The notes: generated by a model from the letters alone, not told the origin. A DNA stretch of 46,110 nt from Agriterribacter humi (GCF_009192765.1 NZ_VOHQ01000021.1:1-46110); one strand, 5' to 3'. Shown: positions 1-9,230, counted from the stretch's first letter. Made by a program: numbers and translations.

Positions 1-134
1 CAAAGAACTTTGCCAGACTTGAACTCGGGCTTGAGGCACCAAGACAAAAAACGGCTTGTGATAGCACTGCTTCGGCAAGTTACTTTTTCCGGTTTGGAGT
101 TGCAACTGCTGTACACTTGAAAGAAAAGTAACAA

Positions 135-152
135 TCCCGATAGCTATCGGGA
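135..152. repeat. 18-bp palindrome TCCC...GGGA
   Basis: TCCCGATAGCTATCGGGA is a perfect 18-bp palindrome. Words of the form TCCC-N10-GGGA recur in the tRNA-derived sequences at 45437-45454, 45874-45891 and 45967-45984. I recall similar interspersed palindromes in Bacteroidota genomes, but I cannot check their distribution here. Confidence 0.5.
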
Positions 153-670
153 CAAGCACGGATGAGGATACAACACATCCGTGCACACGCCCTGATTTAG
201 CTTTGGTGGCACTGTGGTTTCATCTGTTTATCCCTGATAAATATGCAAAGAGCCTAAACTATTGTTGCTTCACCAGGAGACATAGTTCCCAATTGCTATT
301 ACTTAACAACAATGTAAAGCTTTGAAAAATGGGGAACGATGACACGGGCAGTAAATACAAAAACAACAGAAAATGGAAATAGATTAAGGTTATGAAGGGG
401 ATCAGTTTAATCAGTAGCGCAAAGCGCTGCACCATTTTCTGCTGTTTTACCGTTGCAATGATTTATACGGACGGTTAAAATACATTGCTGTTCTTCCTTA
501 GGGTATTGGATCGGGTGTTGTTCTGGTTCGGCAAGGTTTTCACAGGATCAGGATGTTTGTCATGGATACCGGACTAACTGGATTATTGGATTTGGATACT
601 GGATACGGATCATTGGATTTGTTACACAAAGAAACACAGGTTTGTGCTGTTAAAAAATAGTGCTTAATAT

Positions 671-686
671 GAATGATCGGTCATTC
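671..686. promoter_or_regulatory. Possible TetR-type operator dyad
   Basis: GAATGA-TCGG-TCATTC is a 6-bp inverted repeat with a 4-bp centre, resembling operators of TetR-family repressors. No TetR gene is visible nearby, so the role is a guess. Confidence 0.25.
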
Positions 687-1238
687 TTCTTCTACACTGC
701 GGGAAATTTACGATGCAGGTGCAGTAAGGCTTTCCTCTTAGCAAGTTGTATTTGTTAAGAACCCGATACATAAATGTATATAATACAGTTATTTTCACTT
801 GTTGTACAATTGAGTTATATGGATACTTTCTGCACACAATGGTAATACTACGTGAGGGAAGCCTGCATCAGGGGGCTCTGCAATGACATTTTAGTGAGAT
901 TACTCTTTGTCAGTCAGGATGCAAATTGCAGGCTATGCTATTTCCTCTTTGTTACTACACCTATCAAATGCTACCGGTAAGTTAATTGTAGCTGACTGCA
1001 AATCTTCAATTTCAACATGCTTAAGCAGCGCTTAAGGGATAACCCCAAAAAGGCATCTAAACCGGCAAATTTTTGGAAAACCCAGTCAATGGGCAACAAT
1101 TTCCTCAATTTCCTATGCAGGTAAACTGAATTTCAACGGGCATATAAATTGCAATTCATAAATACAAACCGCCCTTCTGAAAGCACCAGTATTTAAAGAT
1201 TGTGAGAACCAATGGTAATAATTTAAAAAACAGATGCT

Positions 1239-1685
1239 ATGAAAATTGCAGAAAACATTTTGGGTGGCCTTGCAGGCGCAGCAGTGTTAAACATCGTACA
1301 CCAGACCATCGCACATTTTGATAAGGATGCGCCCAGAATGGATATCATAGGCGAGGAAGCCGTAACCAGGGCGTTTCAAAATGCTGATGCGAAACCGCCA
1401 ATGGGCAATACTTTAACAGGACTCACATTAGCGGGCGACCTGGGAGCAAACACGGGCTACTATGCCATGATCGGGGGTGCAAATGATAAAGACCTGCTAC
1501 TCAGAGGAGCCGGATATGGACTGCTGGCAGGCATAGGAGCACTTTCGTTACCCAGTCCTATGGGGCTTAATGATGAACCCGTTACCAGGACAACAAAGAC
1601 AAAAATATTAACGGTGGGCTTATACCTGCTGGGTGGACTGGCTACCGCACTAACAATAAAAGCCATTCGGAGGTATACCAAATAA
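1239..1685 (+). CDS. Small glycine-rich membrane protein, unknown function
   Basis: A 148-residue protein. Hydrophobic Gly/Ala-rich stretches lie at about residues 7-22, 88-105 and 123-141, suggesting a small integral membrane protein with a basic C-terminus (IRRYTK). The acidic stretch between the first two could be exposed. No family is recognised with confidence. The ATG at 1239 follows an AT-rich leader. The stop lies 10 bp before the HD-domain gene, so the two are probably cotranscribed. It lies outside the cassette array. Confidence 0.7.
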   Translation: MKIAENILGGLAGAAVLNIVHQTIAHFDKDAPRMDIIGEEAVTRAFQNADAKPPMGNTLTGLTLAGDLGANTGYYAMIGGANDKDLLLRGAGYGLLAGIGALSLPSPMGLNDEPVTRTTKTKILTVGLYLLGGLATALTIKAIRRYTK

Positions 1686-1695
1686 TAGTTATCCA

Positions 1696-2268
1696 ATGCA
1701 TACTAAACTGATAGAAAAAGTACAGTCTTTTGCTGCCAAAGCGCATGAGGGGCAAAGGAGAAAATTTGCAGACGAACCATATATTAACCACGTGGTGCGT
1801 GTAATGCAAACCTGCAATAAAGTAAGTAATGATGAAGTGTTGCTGTGTGCTGCACTGCTGCATGACGTTCTTGAGGATACAGAAGTACAGGAAGAAGATT
1901 TAAGGTCATCTCTCAACGAAATTTTTGAACAGCCCGATACCACGCGTGTGATTGAGTTGGTAAGGGAATTAACAGATGTGTACACACCCTCAGCTTTTCC
2001 ATCATGGAACAGGCGGAAAAGAAAAAGGATGGAGAACGACAGGCTAAAAGACATTAGTGCCGATGCGCAAACGGTCAAGTATGCCGATATTATTGATAAC
2101 AGCACCGACATCGCCAATATTGAATACGGGTTTTCCGTAAAATACATGTCGGAATATATGTCGTTACTTGAAGTGCTGAATAAGGGAAACAGCATACTTT
2201 ACAGGGAGGCAATCAAAACAGTAGCGCAATCCCTGCAACACATACAAAACACTGTGAATAAGGTTTAA
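1696..2268 (+). CDS. HD-domain protein, RelA/SpoT-hydrolase-like
   Basis: A 190-residue protein with the metal-binding layout of the HD superfamily as found in SpoT and small alarmone hydrolases: H17 in an AHEGQ motif, H32 after PYIN, H56-D57 in AALLHDVLEDT (residues 52-62), and a late Asp in KYADIIDN. The family removes pyrophosphate from (p)ppGpp with Mn2+ as cofactor. There is no synthetase or TGS domain and the length matches stand-alone hydrolases, so a cytosolic hydrolase of alarmones or related nucleotides is the best guess. Ten base pairs separate it from the upstream membrane protein gene. Substrate is inferred from family only. Confidence 0.8.
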   Translation: MHTKLIEKVQSFAAKAHEGQRRKFADEPYINHVVRVMQTCNKVSNDEVLLCAALLHDVLEDTEVQEEDLRSSLNEIFEQPDTTRVIELVRELTDVYTPSAFPSWNRRKRKRMENDRLKDISADAQTVKYADIIDNSTDIANIEYGFSVKYMSEYMSLLEVLNKGNSILYREAIKTVAQSLQHIQNTVNKV

Positions 2269-2661
2269 ATGGTTGCAAAGTAGGCTCTGGTTTTACCGCC
2301 CCCCCTGCCTACAGCAGGCAACCCCTCTCCGCCCGGAGCGGGCTAAAGTATCCTCCCGAATTGGGTTTCATCTATTTCTTAAAATTTTTCTCCGGACAAT
2401 AGGGATTAATTTCAAAATGCCTTTTCCGGTTTATCCATCAACCCATAATTAAAAACGGAGTACAGTTATTGCATGCCCAGTTTTCCGCGCCGCAAATACA
2501 TGTAAACTATTACTGATGGAAAAAAATTGTTCAATAAGCCATTGGCCGCAAAATAATTTGTACTCATCTTAGTTATTTATTAACTTGTTGTGCGTATTTA
2601 TACAACCCTTTCTCACCCCTAACCCTGTGGCCGAGGAAGGCGTATGCATTAACGGCAGGTT
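2269..2661. other. Intergenic region upstream of the recombinase
   Basis: 393 bp without a gene. It contains a C-rich tract followed by a small dyad (TGCCT-acagc-AGGCA, 2306-2320) and an AT-rich stretch at 2520-2620 that probably carries the recombinase promoter. I could not fit a clean TTTG/TAnnTTTG promoter. Confidence 0.4.
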
Positions 2662-3852
2662 ATGGAAAACATCAGGCTAACACCACTCACGCATCGAGGC
2701 AACGCATGCATAGCGTTGCATTTTGCATTAGATATTACCATTAATAAAATTTTAAAAGCATTGCCATGCGCTGCATGGAGTAAAACCCATAAGTGCTGGT
2801 ATATTCCTTTGCAGGAAGCGGACTATAAAGCGTTTCAACAATCTGTAAGCGGCAAGGCCACTTTAGATACCACGGCAATACGAAAATACCTGAAGGAGAG
2901 GAAAAATGAGTCCCGGCCGGTGAAAGTAATGTCAACAGTAAACAGTGCACCGCCCAATTCGGCGGTTTGGAGGCTGAGTGAAGAGAACCTGGGGGAACTA
3001 AAGAAGCTCATTCAGAAGTTAGCGCTGAAATCATACAGTGAATCCACTATACGTACATACCGTAACGAGTTTATGCAGTTGCTGAAATTATTAAAAAATA
3101 AACCTGTAACTGATCTGTCGGTAGAAGACGTAAAAAGGTATATGCATTATGCTATGAATAAGGAAGGGATTGGCGAGAATACCGCGCATAGCCGGATTAA
3201 TGCGCTGAAGTTTTATTTTGAGCAGGTGCTGGGAAAAGAAAAGTTTTTTTGGGAGATTCCCAGGCCAAAGAAACCATTGCAGCTTCCGAAGGTGATGGGC
3301 GAACAGGAGTTAAGGCGCTTATTTGCGAGCGTTGGCAATAAGAAGCATAAGGCCATATTATTTACTGCTTACGGAGCCGGGCTGAGGGTGAGCGAGGTGG
3401 TAGGTTTAAAGTTATCGGATATTGACAGTGACCGGATGCAAATTTTTGTAGAGCGTGCAAAAGGAAAAAAGGACAGGTATGTGATGTTGAGTCCGCTGGT
3501 ATTGGATATACTTCGGGCATATATAAAAGAAAGCAAGCCCAGGCCCAGGGTTTATTTATTTGAAGGTGTGGAAGCCGGAACGCCCTATAGCGTAAAGAGT
3601 GCGCAAAAGGTATTTCAGTTAGCCAAAGAAAAGGCGGGCATAAAGAAGCATATCAGTTTTCATGGATTAAGGCATAGTTTTGCCACGCATTTATTAGAAA
3701 AGGGTGTAGATGTGCGGTATATAAAAGATTTGCTGGGGCATTTCAGCATAAAGACAACGGAGCGGTACCTGCATGTAAAAAAGGAGCAGTTGATCAATAT
3801 ATTAAGTCCGTTAGACAGTTTATGGGAGAAGGCCGCGGACGACATATTATAA
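2662..3852 (+). CDS. Tyrosine recombinase, candidate cassette integrase
   Basis: 396 residues. Residues about 1-100 form an extra N-terminal domain; about 107-195 are a SAM-like core-binding domain; about 208-385 are the catalytic domain. Catalytic residues are visible: R242 (GAGLRVSE), K267 (AKGKKDR), H334 and R337 (HGLRH), H360 (LLGH) and nucleophile Y369 (ERYLHV). The C-terminus SPLDSL resembles the end of integron integrases. Between K267 and H334 the spacing is short, so the insertion of about 20 or more residues typical of IntI appears absent, as in XerC/D. It sits at the head of the cassette array, immediately upstream of the attI-like site and in the same direction as the cassettes. 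It is the only recombinase in the window, so it is the natural candidate for cassette movement. An ordinary Bacteroidota phage or XerCD-type recombinase placed here by chance is the alternative. Confidence 0.85.
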   Translation: MENIRLTPLTHRGNACIALHFALDITINKILKALPCAAWSKTHKCWYIPLQEADYKAFQQSVSGKATLDTTAIRKYLKERKNESRPVKVMSTVNSAPPNSAVWRLSEENLGELKKLIQKLALKSYSESTIRTYRNEFMQLLKLLKNKPVTDLSVEDVKRYMHYAMNKEGIGENTAHSRINALKFYFEQVLGKEKFFWEIPRPKKPLQLPKVMGEQELRRLFASVGNKKHKAILFTAYGAGLRVSEVVGLKLSDIDSDRMQIFVERAKGKKDRYVMLSPLVLDILRAYIKESKPRPRVYLFEGVEAGTPYSVKSAQKVFQLAKEKAGIKKHISFHGLRHSFATHLLEKGVDVRYIKDLLGHFSIKTTERYLHVKKEQLINILSPLDSLWEKAADDIL

Positions 3853-3971
3853 AAATATTCAATCGTCATTGGCGCACTCAGCAATTTCAAAAAACGCATT
3901 GATTATCTTTGATAATCAATGCGAAGCAAAAATTAAGTAGTGCGTCTTATATACAAATACAACTGTTATTG
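3853..3971 (+). other. Candidate attI site at the array head
   Basis: The segment joins the recombinase stop to the first cassette. The crossover core is GTTATTG at 3965-3971. The bases before it (3940-3964) do not resemble the left half of any attC in the array, as expected of attI rather than attC. A perfect hairpin lies at 3895-3923. The first cassette starts at 3966. Confidence 0.6.
3895..3923. repeat. Perfect 13-bp hairpin between recombinase and first cassette
   Basis: Arms of 13 bp (3895-3907 and 3911-3923, CGCATTGATTATC and its complement) flank a TTT loop. There is no T-run after it, so it is a weak candidate for an intrinsic terminator. It could end recombinase mRNA or be a binding site within attI. 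Confidence 0.6.
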
Positions 3972-4566
3972 GAAATTGCTTGCAGCCCTTCAAGTGTTCA
4001 GGAGCCGGTTGCCCGCCCTGGGGGTGGACTATCAAGAAGCGGCGTTGGCTCAATTGGGAATCCAGGAAGAATGCCGGACTATTTTTTGGGACGATGTTGA
4101 AAGATTCAGTCAGGTCAACCGTTCGGAGCCGGCTGGTTGAAGCCGCCTTCAGGACAGACGGGGACGAACGGTTGACCGAAGTTAGAGGATTAAAAATTAA
4201 ATATCCGTTTATAAGCGTTTAAGGTCGGCTAAAGACGGTAAAAAAATAGCCGGACATTATAAAAGTTAGACAATGAGACAACGCCGCTTTACAGACTAAT
4301 AGAACAGGGCGGTACAAAGACGACCACTTCGTAAATCACCCATTTAACGAAATGGTCATCTTTCAACCGGCTCCATGAACGGGAAGGGGCAGGCTGCAAT
4401 CAACTACGTTGCATCAGGACGTAAGCAGTCTATAGAGACTGATAAAAATAAAAGGGTATGATTATTACTGATGCAACTTCCAATAACATGGTATTTGCGC
4501 AATGCCGCTTTTAACATACTGTAGATTCGAAGTTGATTCTCGCGTCACTACGCAAATACCTGCACG
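3966..4566 (+). mobile_element. Cassette 1: structured, no clear gene, exact copy of cassette 5
   Basis: A 601-bp unit starting TTATTGGA and ending TCCAATAAC before attC1. It is identical base for base to 6907-7507. The longest forward frame (3980-4222, TTG start, 80 codons) looks like no protein I know. An inverted repeat of 13 perfect base pairs (GGTCAACCGTTCG at 4113-4125, complement at 4165-4177) spans a GC-rich loop, and further short dyads follow, so a structured RNA is at least as likely as a protein. Composition is more GC-rich than neighbouring cassettes. Confidence 0.75.
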
Positions 4567-4572
4567 TTGGTA
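4481..4572 (+). repeat. attC1, short class (F)
   Basis: 92 bp. R'' CAATAAC at 4481-4487, R' GTTGGTA at 4566-4572. The outer arms GGTATTTGCG and CGCAAATACC are complementary. Identical to attC5 up to the core. Confidence 0.85.
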
Positions 4573-4581
4573 GCAATAGTT

Positions 4582-5232
4582 ATGACAGACACTCCAATAA
4601 TTGAAAAAGCGATTGAAGAAATTGAGATCAAAACATTTGGTGTGACAGAACAATTTTTAAAAATTCATGAAATTGTTTATGATGACAATAAGATTAAAGT
4701 TGCAAGGGTTGACAAAGAAAGTGGCGACGGAACAGCAATTGTATATTTACCTGTTAAAGATGAGAAGTTTTATTTAGCTATATATATTGACACAGAGCCA
4801 GAAATTTCGGTGCGACACGTCAATATTGAAGCCTATCACTCTGTTTATTTTAAAGCAATATCTGAAGTCCATAGTTTTGACAAACTTTCAGGAATGACAA
4901 AATTAAAGGCAACGGGCGGACATAATAAAGGAGACAAGCGAGGTCAAAATGTTTTGTGGAAATGGAGCTCAATATTTTTTGAACCAAACCCAGAGGCTGA
5001 CGAGTTTGAGGATAAACTCACTAAATTGCTTAACTATTTAGAACAAGACAGAGAAGGAGTTGAAAAGCTCGTAAACAATGCCAATGGACATATTCAGGTC
5101 TATTCATCTTTTCATAATGGCAACACTCTAATTGGTGGACATCACATCGACAAAGACCACATAAGACGAATGAGTAAGCTAAACCTTGAAATTGACTTTG
5201 ACATTAATGCGGGCGGACATCTTTTCACATAA
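4582..5232 (+). CDS. DUF4279-like protein (cassette 2)
   Basis: 216 residues from the ATG at 4582; an upstream TTG at 4567 would lie inside the attC core and is rejected. The C-terminal part (HIQVYSSFHNGNTLIGGHHI followed by a LNLEIDFDINAGG motif) resembles DUF4279 proteins, a poorly understood family; the rest is acidic and soluble, with no signal peptide or membrane segment. It is the sole gene of its cassette: GTTGGTAGC at the start pairs with GCTACCAAC at 5244-5252. No promoter is seen in the 15 bp between the core and the ATG, so expression depends on upstream transcription. Confidence 0.75.
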   Translation: MTDTPIIEKAIEEIEIKTFGVTEQFLKIHEIVYDDNKIKVARVDKESGDGTAIVYLPVKDEKFYLAIYIDTEPEISVRHVNIEAYHSVYFKAISEVHSFDKLSGMTKLKATGGHNKGDKRGQNVLWKWSSIFFEPNPEADEFEDKLTKLLNYLEQDREGVEKLVNNANGHIQVYSSFHNGNTLIGGHHIDKDHIRRMSKLNLEIDFDINAGGHLFT

Positions 5233-5245
5233 CTAAAACTACTGC

Positions 5246-5447
5246 TACCAACAGGCAGGTTGGCGTAAAATGCGGGCAGGACGGAATACGTTCTTCAACT
5301 TTTGGTTCTTTGTTTTAGCTTTTGTTCTGGCAGACGAAACGCAATCGGCAAAATATTATATCTTAAACTGTAAATAAAAATCAACTTCGGTACGCCGGGC
5401 GGGACGGAACGCTATTATCCGCACTTCGCCAACCTGTAACGTTAGCT
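5246..5447 (+). repeat. attC2, class A
   Basis: 202 bp. R'' TACCAAC at 5246-5252, R' GTTAGCT at 5441-5447. Outer arms CAGGTTGGCG and CGCCAACCTG pair, inner TGCGG pairs with CCGCA; the unpaired bases between arms differ in number, giving the asymmetry typical of attC. Confidence 0.88.
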
Positions 5448-5461
5448 GCAACTCAACCGAC

Positions 5462-5977
5462 ATGATTCAAAACCGATTGAGCAAATATTTCGAGATCCAA
5501 ACAGAGAAATCTAAAACAGAAATCTTTGCAGACCTGGCTAAAAAAATAGAAATTCAAAAAAGGAGTAAAAGCATTATTTCAGCTGAACCTATAGACTATA
5601 AATCGTTTAAGATTAGTAATAATGTAATAGAAATAGAAAGATGGCCGCACATGCTTAAACCATTTCGAGGACTGGGAACGATTTATTTTAATTTAGAGGA
5701 AACGAATGATGGGACGATTATAAAATGTAAATGTGTACCATTCATATACGCAGGCCTATTGATCATCATATTTGCGTTAATTCTTTTGACTTTTTTGACA
5801 ACCCTGATACTTTTTAATGTAAGGAATAATTATTTTCAAATAGCTTTATTCATTTTCTTTATTTGGATAATTGGATTAGGAAGTTCACTATTAGGACTCT
5901 TATATCATCGAAGCGCATTGAATGAATACTCAAAGACTATTTTAAACGACCTTGATCTAAGACATAGCAGCAGCTAA
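5462..5977 (+). CDS. Two-helix membrane protein (cassette 3)
   Basis: 171 residues. A soluble N-terminal part of about 90 residues is followed by transmembrane helices at about 93-118 and 124-147 and a short cytosolic tail. No family recognised. The TAA stop (5975-5977) overlaps the R'' box of the next attC, so gene and recombination site share bases. The cassette opens with GTTAGCTGC and closes with GCAGCTAAC. No promoter is evident in the 15 bp before the ATG. Confidence 0.72.
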   Translation: MIQNRLSKYFEIQTEKSKTEIFADLAKKIEIQKRSKSIISAEPIDYKSFKISNNVIEIERWPHMLKPFRGLGTIYFNLEETNDGTIIKCKCVPFIYAGLLIIIFALILLTFLTTLILFNVRNNYFQIALFIFFIWIIGLGSSLLGLLYHRSALNEYSKTILNDLDLRHSSS

Positions 5978-6171
5978 CAATCAGGTTGGCAAAAATGCGG
6001 GCAGACAAAAAACGTTCTTCAACTTTTTGTTCTTTGTTTTAGCTTTTGTTCCGGCCGACGGAATGCAATAGGCAAAAAGCTATAACTTGTACTTTTAATA
6101 AATAATCAACTTCGGTAGCCGGGCGGGACGGATCGCTATTATCCGCACTTCGCCAACCTGTAACGTTGCCT
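5972..6171 (+). repeat. attC3, class A
   Basis: 200 bp. R'' AGCTAAC at 5972-5978 overlaps the stop codon of the preceding gene; R' GTTGCCT at 6165-6171. Confidence 0.88.
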
Positions 6172-6200
6172 GCAACCCGTTCTGACACCTCAAAAAGCTT

Positions 6201-6698
6201 ATGAAGACAAGTAGAACATTAATCGGTTTTTTCCTTTTGTACAACGGTATAACGCTTTACTTCATTTCGGACATTAACCGTGACCAAAGTTCTTCTCTCG
6301 GATATGTTTTTATTTTTCCTGTCTTTTGGATTATTGCAGCAATTGCATTAGGACTTTTATTTTGGTTTAAGAAAGCAACCCTAAAAACTTTATGGGACAA
6401 ATTGCTTTTATTTTTCTCGACACCAATTCCATTATTGTTAGTTTTTGTCTTTTCTCGCTTAACATTGGCAGGGCTAATAACATCAAGTTCGGAGTATAAC
6501 AAAAATGGACACAGGTATCGGAAAATCCGCTATGAGTATTCCATAGGACAACCGCAACGGATTGAATTTTATGTAAGTCAAGACACTGTAACGGAAACCG
6601 AACCTTTCCCAACAAGTGACGTTTGGTTAAAGGACAGTATTTGGACGTATTACAATAGAGACGGAACTATTAAAAAAACAGAAAACTATAATCGTTGA
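6201..6698 (+). CDS. Three-helix membrane protein with MORN-like tail (cassette 4)
   Basis: 165 residues with hydrophobic helices at about 6-22, 33-56 and 68-92, then a soluble tail. The tail ends KDSIWTYYNRDGTIKKTENY, which resembles the DG-W-Y-x-G-Y pattern of MORN_2-type repeats. The same layout appears in the unrelated-looking protein at 14758-15258. Function unknown. Cassette ends match: GTTGCCTGC and GCAGGCAAC. Confidence 0.72.
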   Translation: MKTSRTLIGFFLLYNGITLYFISDINRDQSSSLGYVFIFPVFWIIAAIALGLLFWFKKATLKTLWDKLLLFFSTPIPLLLVFVFSRLTLAGLITSSSEYNKNGHRYRKIRYEYSIGQPQRIEFYVSQDTVTETEPFPTSDVWLKDSIWTYYNRDGTIKKTENYNR

Positions 6699-6712
6699 CA
6701 AGAAGGGTGCGC

Positions 6713-6912
6713 AGGCAACATCAGGTTGGCAAAAATGCGGGCAGACGGAAAATGTTCTTCAACTTTGGGTTCTTTGCTTTAGCTTCTGTTCCGGCTGACC
6801 GAACGCAATCAGCAAAAATCTATAACTTGTACTTTAATTAAATATTCAACTTCGGTATGCCCGGCGGGACGGAATGCTATTATCCGCACTTCGCCAACCT
6901 GTAACGTTATTG
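6713..6912 (+). repeat. attC4, class A
   Basis: 200 bp. R'' AGGCAAC at 6713-6719, R' GTTATTG at 6906-6912. It precedes the internal copy of cassette 1. Confidence 0.88.
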
Positions 6913-7507
6913 GAAATTGCTTGCAGCCCTTCAAGTGTTCAGGAGCCGGTTGCCCGCCCTGGGGGTGGACTATCAAGAAGCGGCGTTGGCTCAATTGGGA
7001 ATCCAGGAAGAATGCCGGACTATTTTTTGGGACGATGTTGAAAGATTCAGTCAGGTCAACCGTTCGGAGCCGGCTGGTTGAAGCCGCCTTCAGGACAGAC
7101 GGGGACGAACGGTTGACCGAAGTTAGAGGATTAAAAATTAAATATCCGTTTATAAGCGTTTAAGGTCGGCTAAAGACGGTAAAAAAATAGCCGGACATTA
7201 TAAAAGTTAGACAATGAGACAACGCCGCTTTACAGACTAATAGAACAGGGCGGTACAAAGACGACCACTTCGTAAATCACCCATTTAACGAAATGGTCAT
7301 CTTTCAACCGGCTCCATGAACGGGAAGGGGCAGGCTGCAATCAACTACGTTGCATCAGGACGTAAGCAGTCTATAGAGACTGATAAAAATAAAAGGGTAT
7401 GATTATTACTGATGCAACTTCCAATAACATGGTATTTGCGCAATGCCGCTTTTAACATACTGTAGATTCGAAGTTGATTCTCGCGTCACTACGCAAATAC
7501 CTGCACG
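6907..7507 (+). mobile_element. Cassette 5: exact duplicate of cassette 1
   Basis: All 601 bp are identical to 3966-4566, including the inverted repeat (7054-7066 and 7106-7118). Only the flanks differ: attC4 precedes it here, the attI-like site precedes the other copy. The forward frame 6921-7163 is the counterpart of 3980-4222 and is equally unconvincing as a gene. Confidence 0.85.
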
Positions 7508-7513
7508 TTGCAC
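7422..7513 (+). repeat. attC5, short class (F)
   Basis: 92 bp. R'' CAATAAC at 7422-7428, R' GTTGCAC at 7507-7513. Same site as attC1 except for the R' tail, which comes from the next cassette. Confidence 0.85.
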
Positions 7514-8185
7514 GCCATGCCTTGGACAAATGTTTTGCACTAACACTTATAATAAACTGCCTGGGAAAAATTTGCATTTCAAACTATAGTTTGGGGCATT
7601 TCGCTGGACGGTTTCTTTTAATAACCTGTAAGGGGCAGTTCCCGCAGACATTAGTTTAAGGGGCAGTTCCTCAGAAATAGCAATTTTTTCGACTTTGCCA
7701 GCGCTTCGTAGACGTAGCTTGTATTGGTAAGCTGTTGCAAGTTTTTGTATAGGTTTATTTTGACCGTTTTCAATAGCCGTTTTATTGATTATGTTTTGTT
7801 TGACATTGACAAATAGTAAGCCTCTGGCAGTTAGACCCAGGCGCAACTAAAACTCAGCAGGCTCCTCTCCTACTTTTTTTATTATGTTATAAACAAATAA
7901 AATTCAATCAGCTTTCAACTATAGTTTCGGTTGACCATACGCATAAGGAATATTGGTGGTCTGCCCCCTTTTATCATACGTGACAAGTCACAGGCGTGCA
8001 ACATGCGGTTTGGCAATATGGCGGGGTGACGAATATATTTTCAGCAATTGGTACGTTAATCGGCTTCAGTTTCGGCCGACGAATAACGCCGGGCAATTGA
8101 ATAAACAATGAACATTTATATATAAATTTAGCAGCAGTTACGGGCTGACGATTTTCAAATACCACCACATCGCCAAGCCGTACCG
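7508..8185 (+). mobile_element. Cassette 6: N1-family cassette, no forward gene
   Basis: First of 11 related cassettes (N1 family). It opens GTTGCACGCCATGCCTTGG and closes with a conserved TGACAAGTCACAGGCGTGCAAC region. No forward gene is seen. On the reverse strand a frame of 99 codons (7547-7846) reads through the body; its core (LTARGLLFVNVKQN, then NGQNKPIQK and RSAGKVEKIAI) recurs in other members. Whether this is a gene, a relic or chance is open. Exactly identical to cassette 11 (10833-11510). Confidence 0.75.
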
Positions 8186-8191
8186 TTGCAC
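7996..8191 (+). repeat. attC6, class C
   Basis: 196 bp. R'' GTGCAAC at 7996-8002, R' GTTGCAC at 8185-8191. Arms GCGGTTTGGC and GCCAAGCCGT, inner ATATGGCGG against CCACAT. Confidence 0.87.
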
Positions 8192-8868
8192 GCCATGCCT
8201 TGGACAAATGTTTTGCACCAACTCGTGTAGTAAACTGCCCGACAAAGTTTGTATATAAAAACATAGGCTGTGGACATTTCTCCGGTCGATTTTTTTGAAT
8301 AATTTGTAGGGGGCAGTTCCCGCAGACATTAGTTTAAGGGGCAGTTGCTCAGCAATAGCAATTTTTTCGGCTTTGTCAGCGCTGCGTAGACGTGGTTTGT
8401 GTTGGCAAGTTGCTGCCAGGGTTTGTATAGGTTTATTTTGACGGTTTTCACTAGCCTTTTTATTGAATATGTTTTGTTTGACATTGAAAAATAGTAGATC
8501 TCCGGCAGTTAGACCCAACGCGCAATTAAATTCGGCAGACTTTGCTTCTTAAATTTTGTATTGTGTTTTGCTGTAGACAAATAAATTTCAGTCAGTCTTA
8601 AACTATAATTTCGGTTGACCTCATGCACAAGGAATATTGGTGATCTGCCCCTTTTATCATACGTGACAAGTCACAGGCGTGCAACATGCGGTTTGGCAAT
8701 ATGGCGGGGTGACGAATATATTTTCAGCAATTGGTTCGTTATTCGGCTTCAGTTTCGGCTGACGAATACCGCCGGGCAATTGAATAAACAATGAACTTTT
8801 AATTATAAATTTAGCACCAGTTACGGGCAGACGATTTTCAAATGCCACCACATCGCCAAGCCGTACCG
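8186..8868 (+). mobile_element. Cassette 7: N1-family cassette, no forward gene
   Basis: Diverged N1 member starting GTTGCACGCCATGCC. The reverse frame is open for 126 codons (8138-8518) but runs across the cassette boundary into attC6, so its C-terminus is not cassette-specific. Core words (LTAGDLLFFNVKQN, ENRQNKPIQ, KPRLRSADKAEKIAI) match those of cassettes 6 and 12. Confidence 0.72.
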
Positions 8869-8874
8869 TAAGCT
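8679..8874 (+). repeat. attC7, class C, GTA core
   Basis: 196 bp. R'' GTGCAAC at 8679-8685; R' is GTAAGCT at 8868-8874, with GTA in place of GTT because the next cassette begins TAAGCT. Confidence 0.85.
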
Positions 8875-9230
8875 GCAATGCGTGGCAGACCCTAAGATTG
8901 GTAACCTGTTTTGGTATAGTTGCCGTTTGCGATTCAGATGTTTAGCTTTTTATACTTTTGTGCTTTTTATGAAACAGGCGTTTTGGAAAGTAGCAGTATT
9001 ATATTTTTCATCTTTTCGGTTGATAAAGGAAGCACATGCAGCTTACATGCGGTTTTGCACAAGTGGGGCATGACGAAGTTCAATCGGCTAATTGCAAATC
9101 CAGGCTCTATATATCGGCTGACTTCCAAACAATAGAAATTAATCTAAAGGTAATATTTTATACTTTAAATTGTCATCCGGTATTTCGGCAGACGGATTTC
9201 AAATATCCCACCTGCGCAAAGCCGTTTCCG
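8869..9230 (+). mobile_element. Cassette 8: N2-family short cassette with TA/TAC ends
   Basis: A 362-bp unit without a convincing gene; forward frames of 60-70 codons run into the attC. It opens TAAGCTGC and closes GCAGCTTAC, so the core change is matched at both ends. A diverged copy lies at 19688-20047. Confidence 0.7.

Larger units (their letters stand above)
1..1238. other. Gene-poor left flank
   Basis: No convincing gene is seen on either strand. The stretch holds an 18-bp palindrome at 135-152, a TetR-operator-like dyad at 671-686 and a run of short GGAT-rich words at 540-620. No attC-like dyad is recognisable, so the cassette array does not visibly extend to this side. Confidence 0.5.

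Noticed and set aside
3980..4222. 80-codon forward frame in cassette 1 (and copy 6921-7163)
   Set aside because: TTG start, composition unlike neighbouring genes, spans an inverted repeat; equally long frames exist in other phases.
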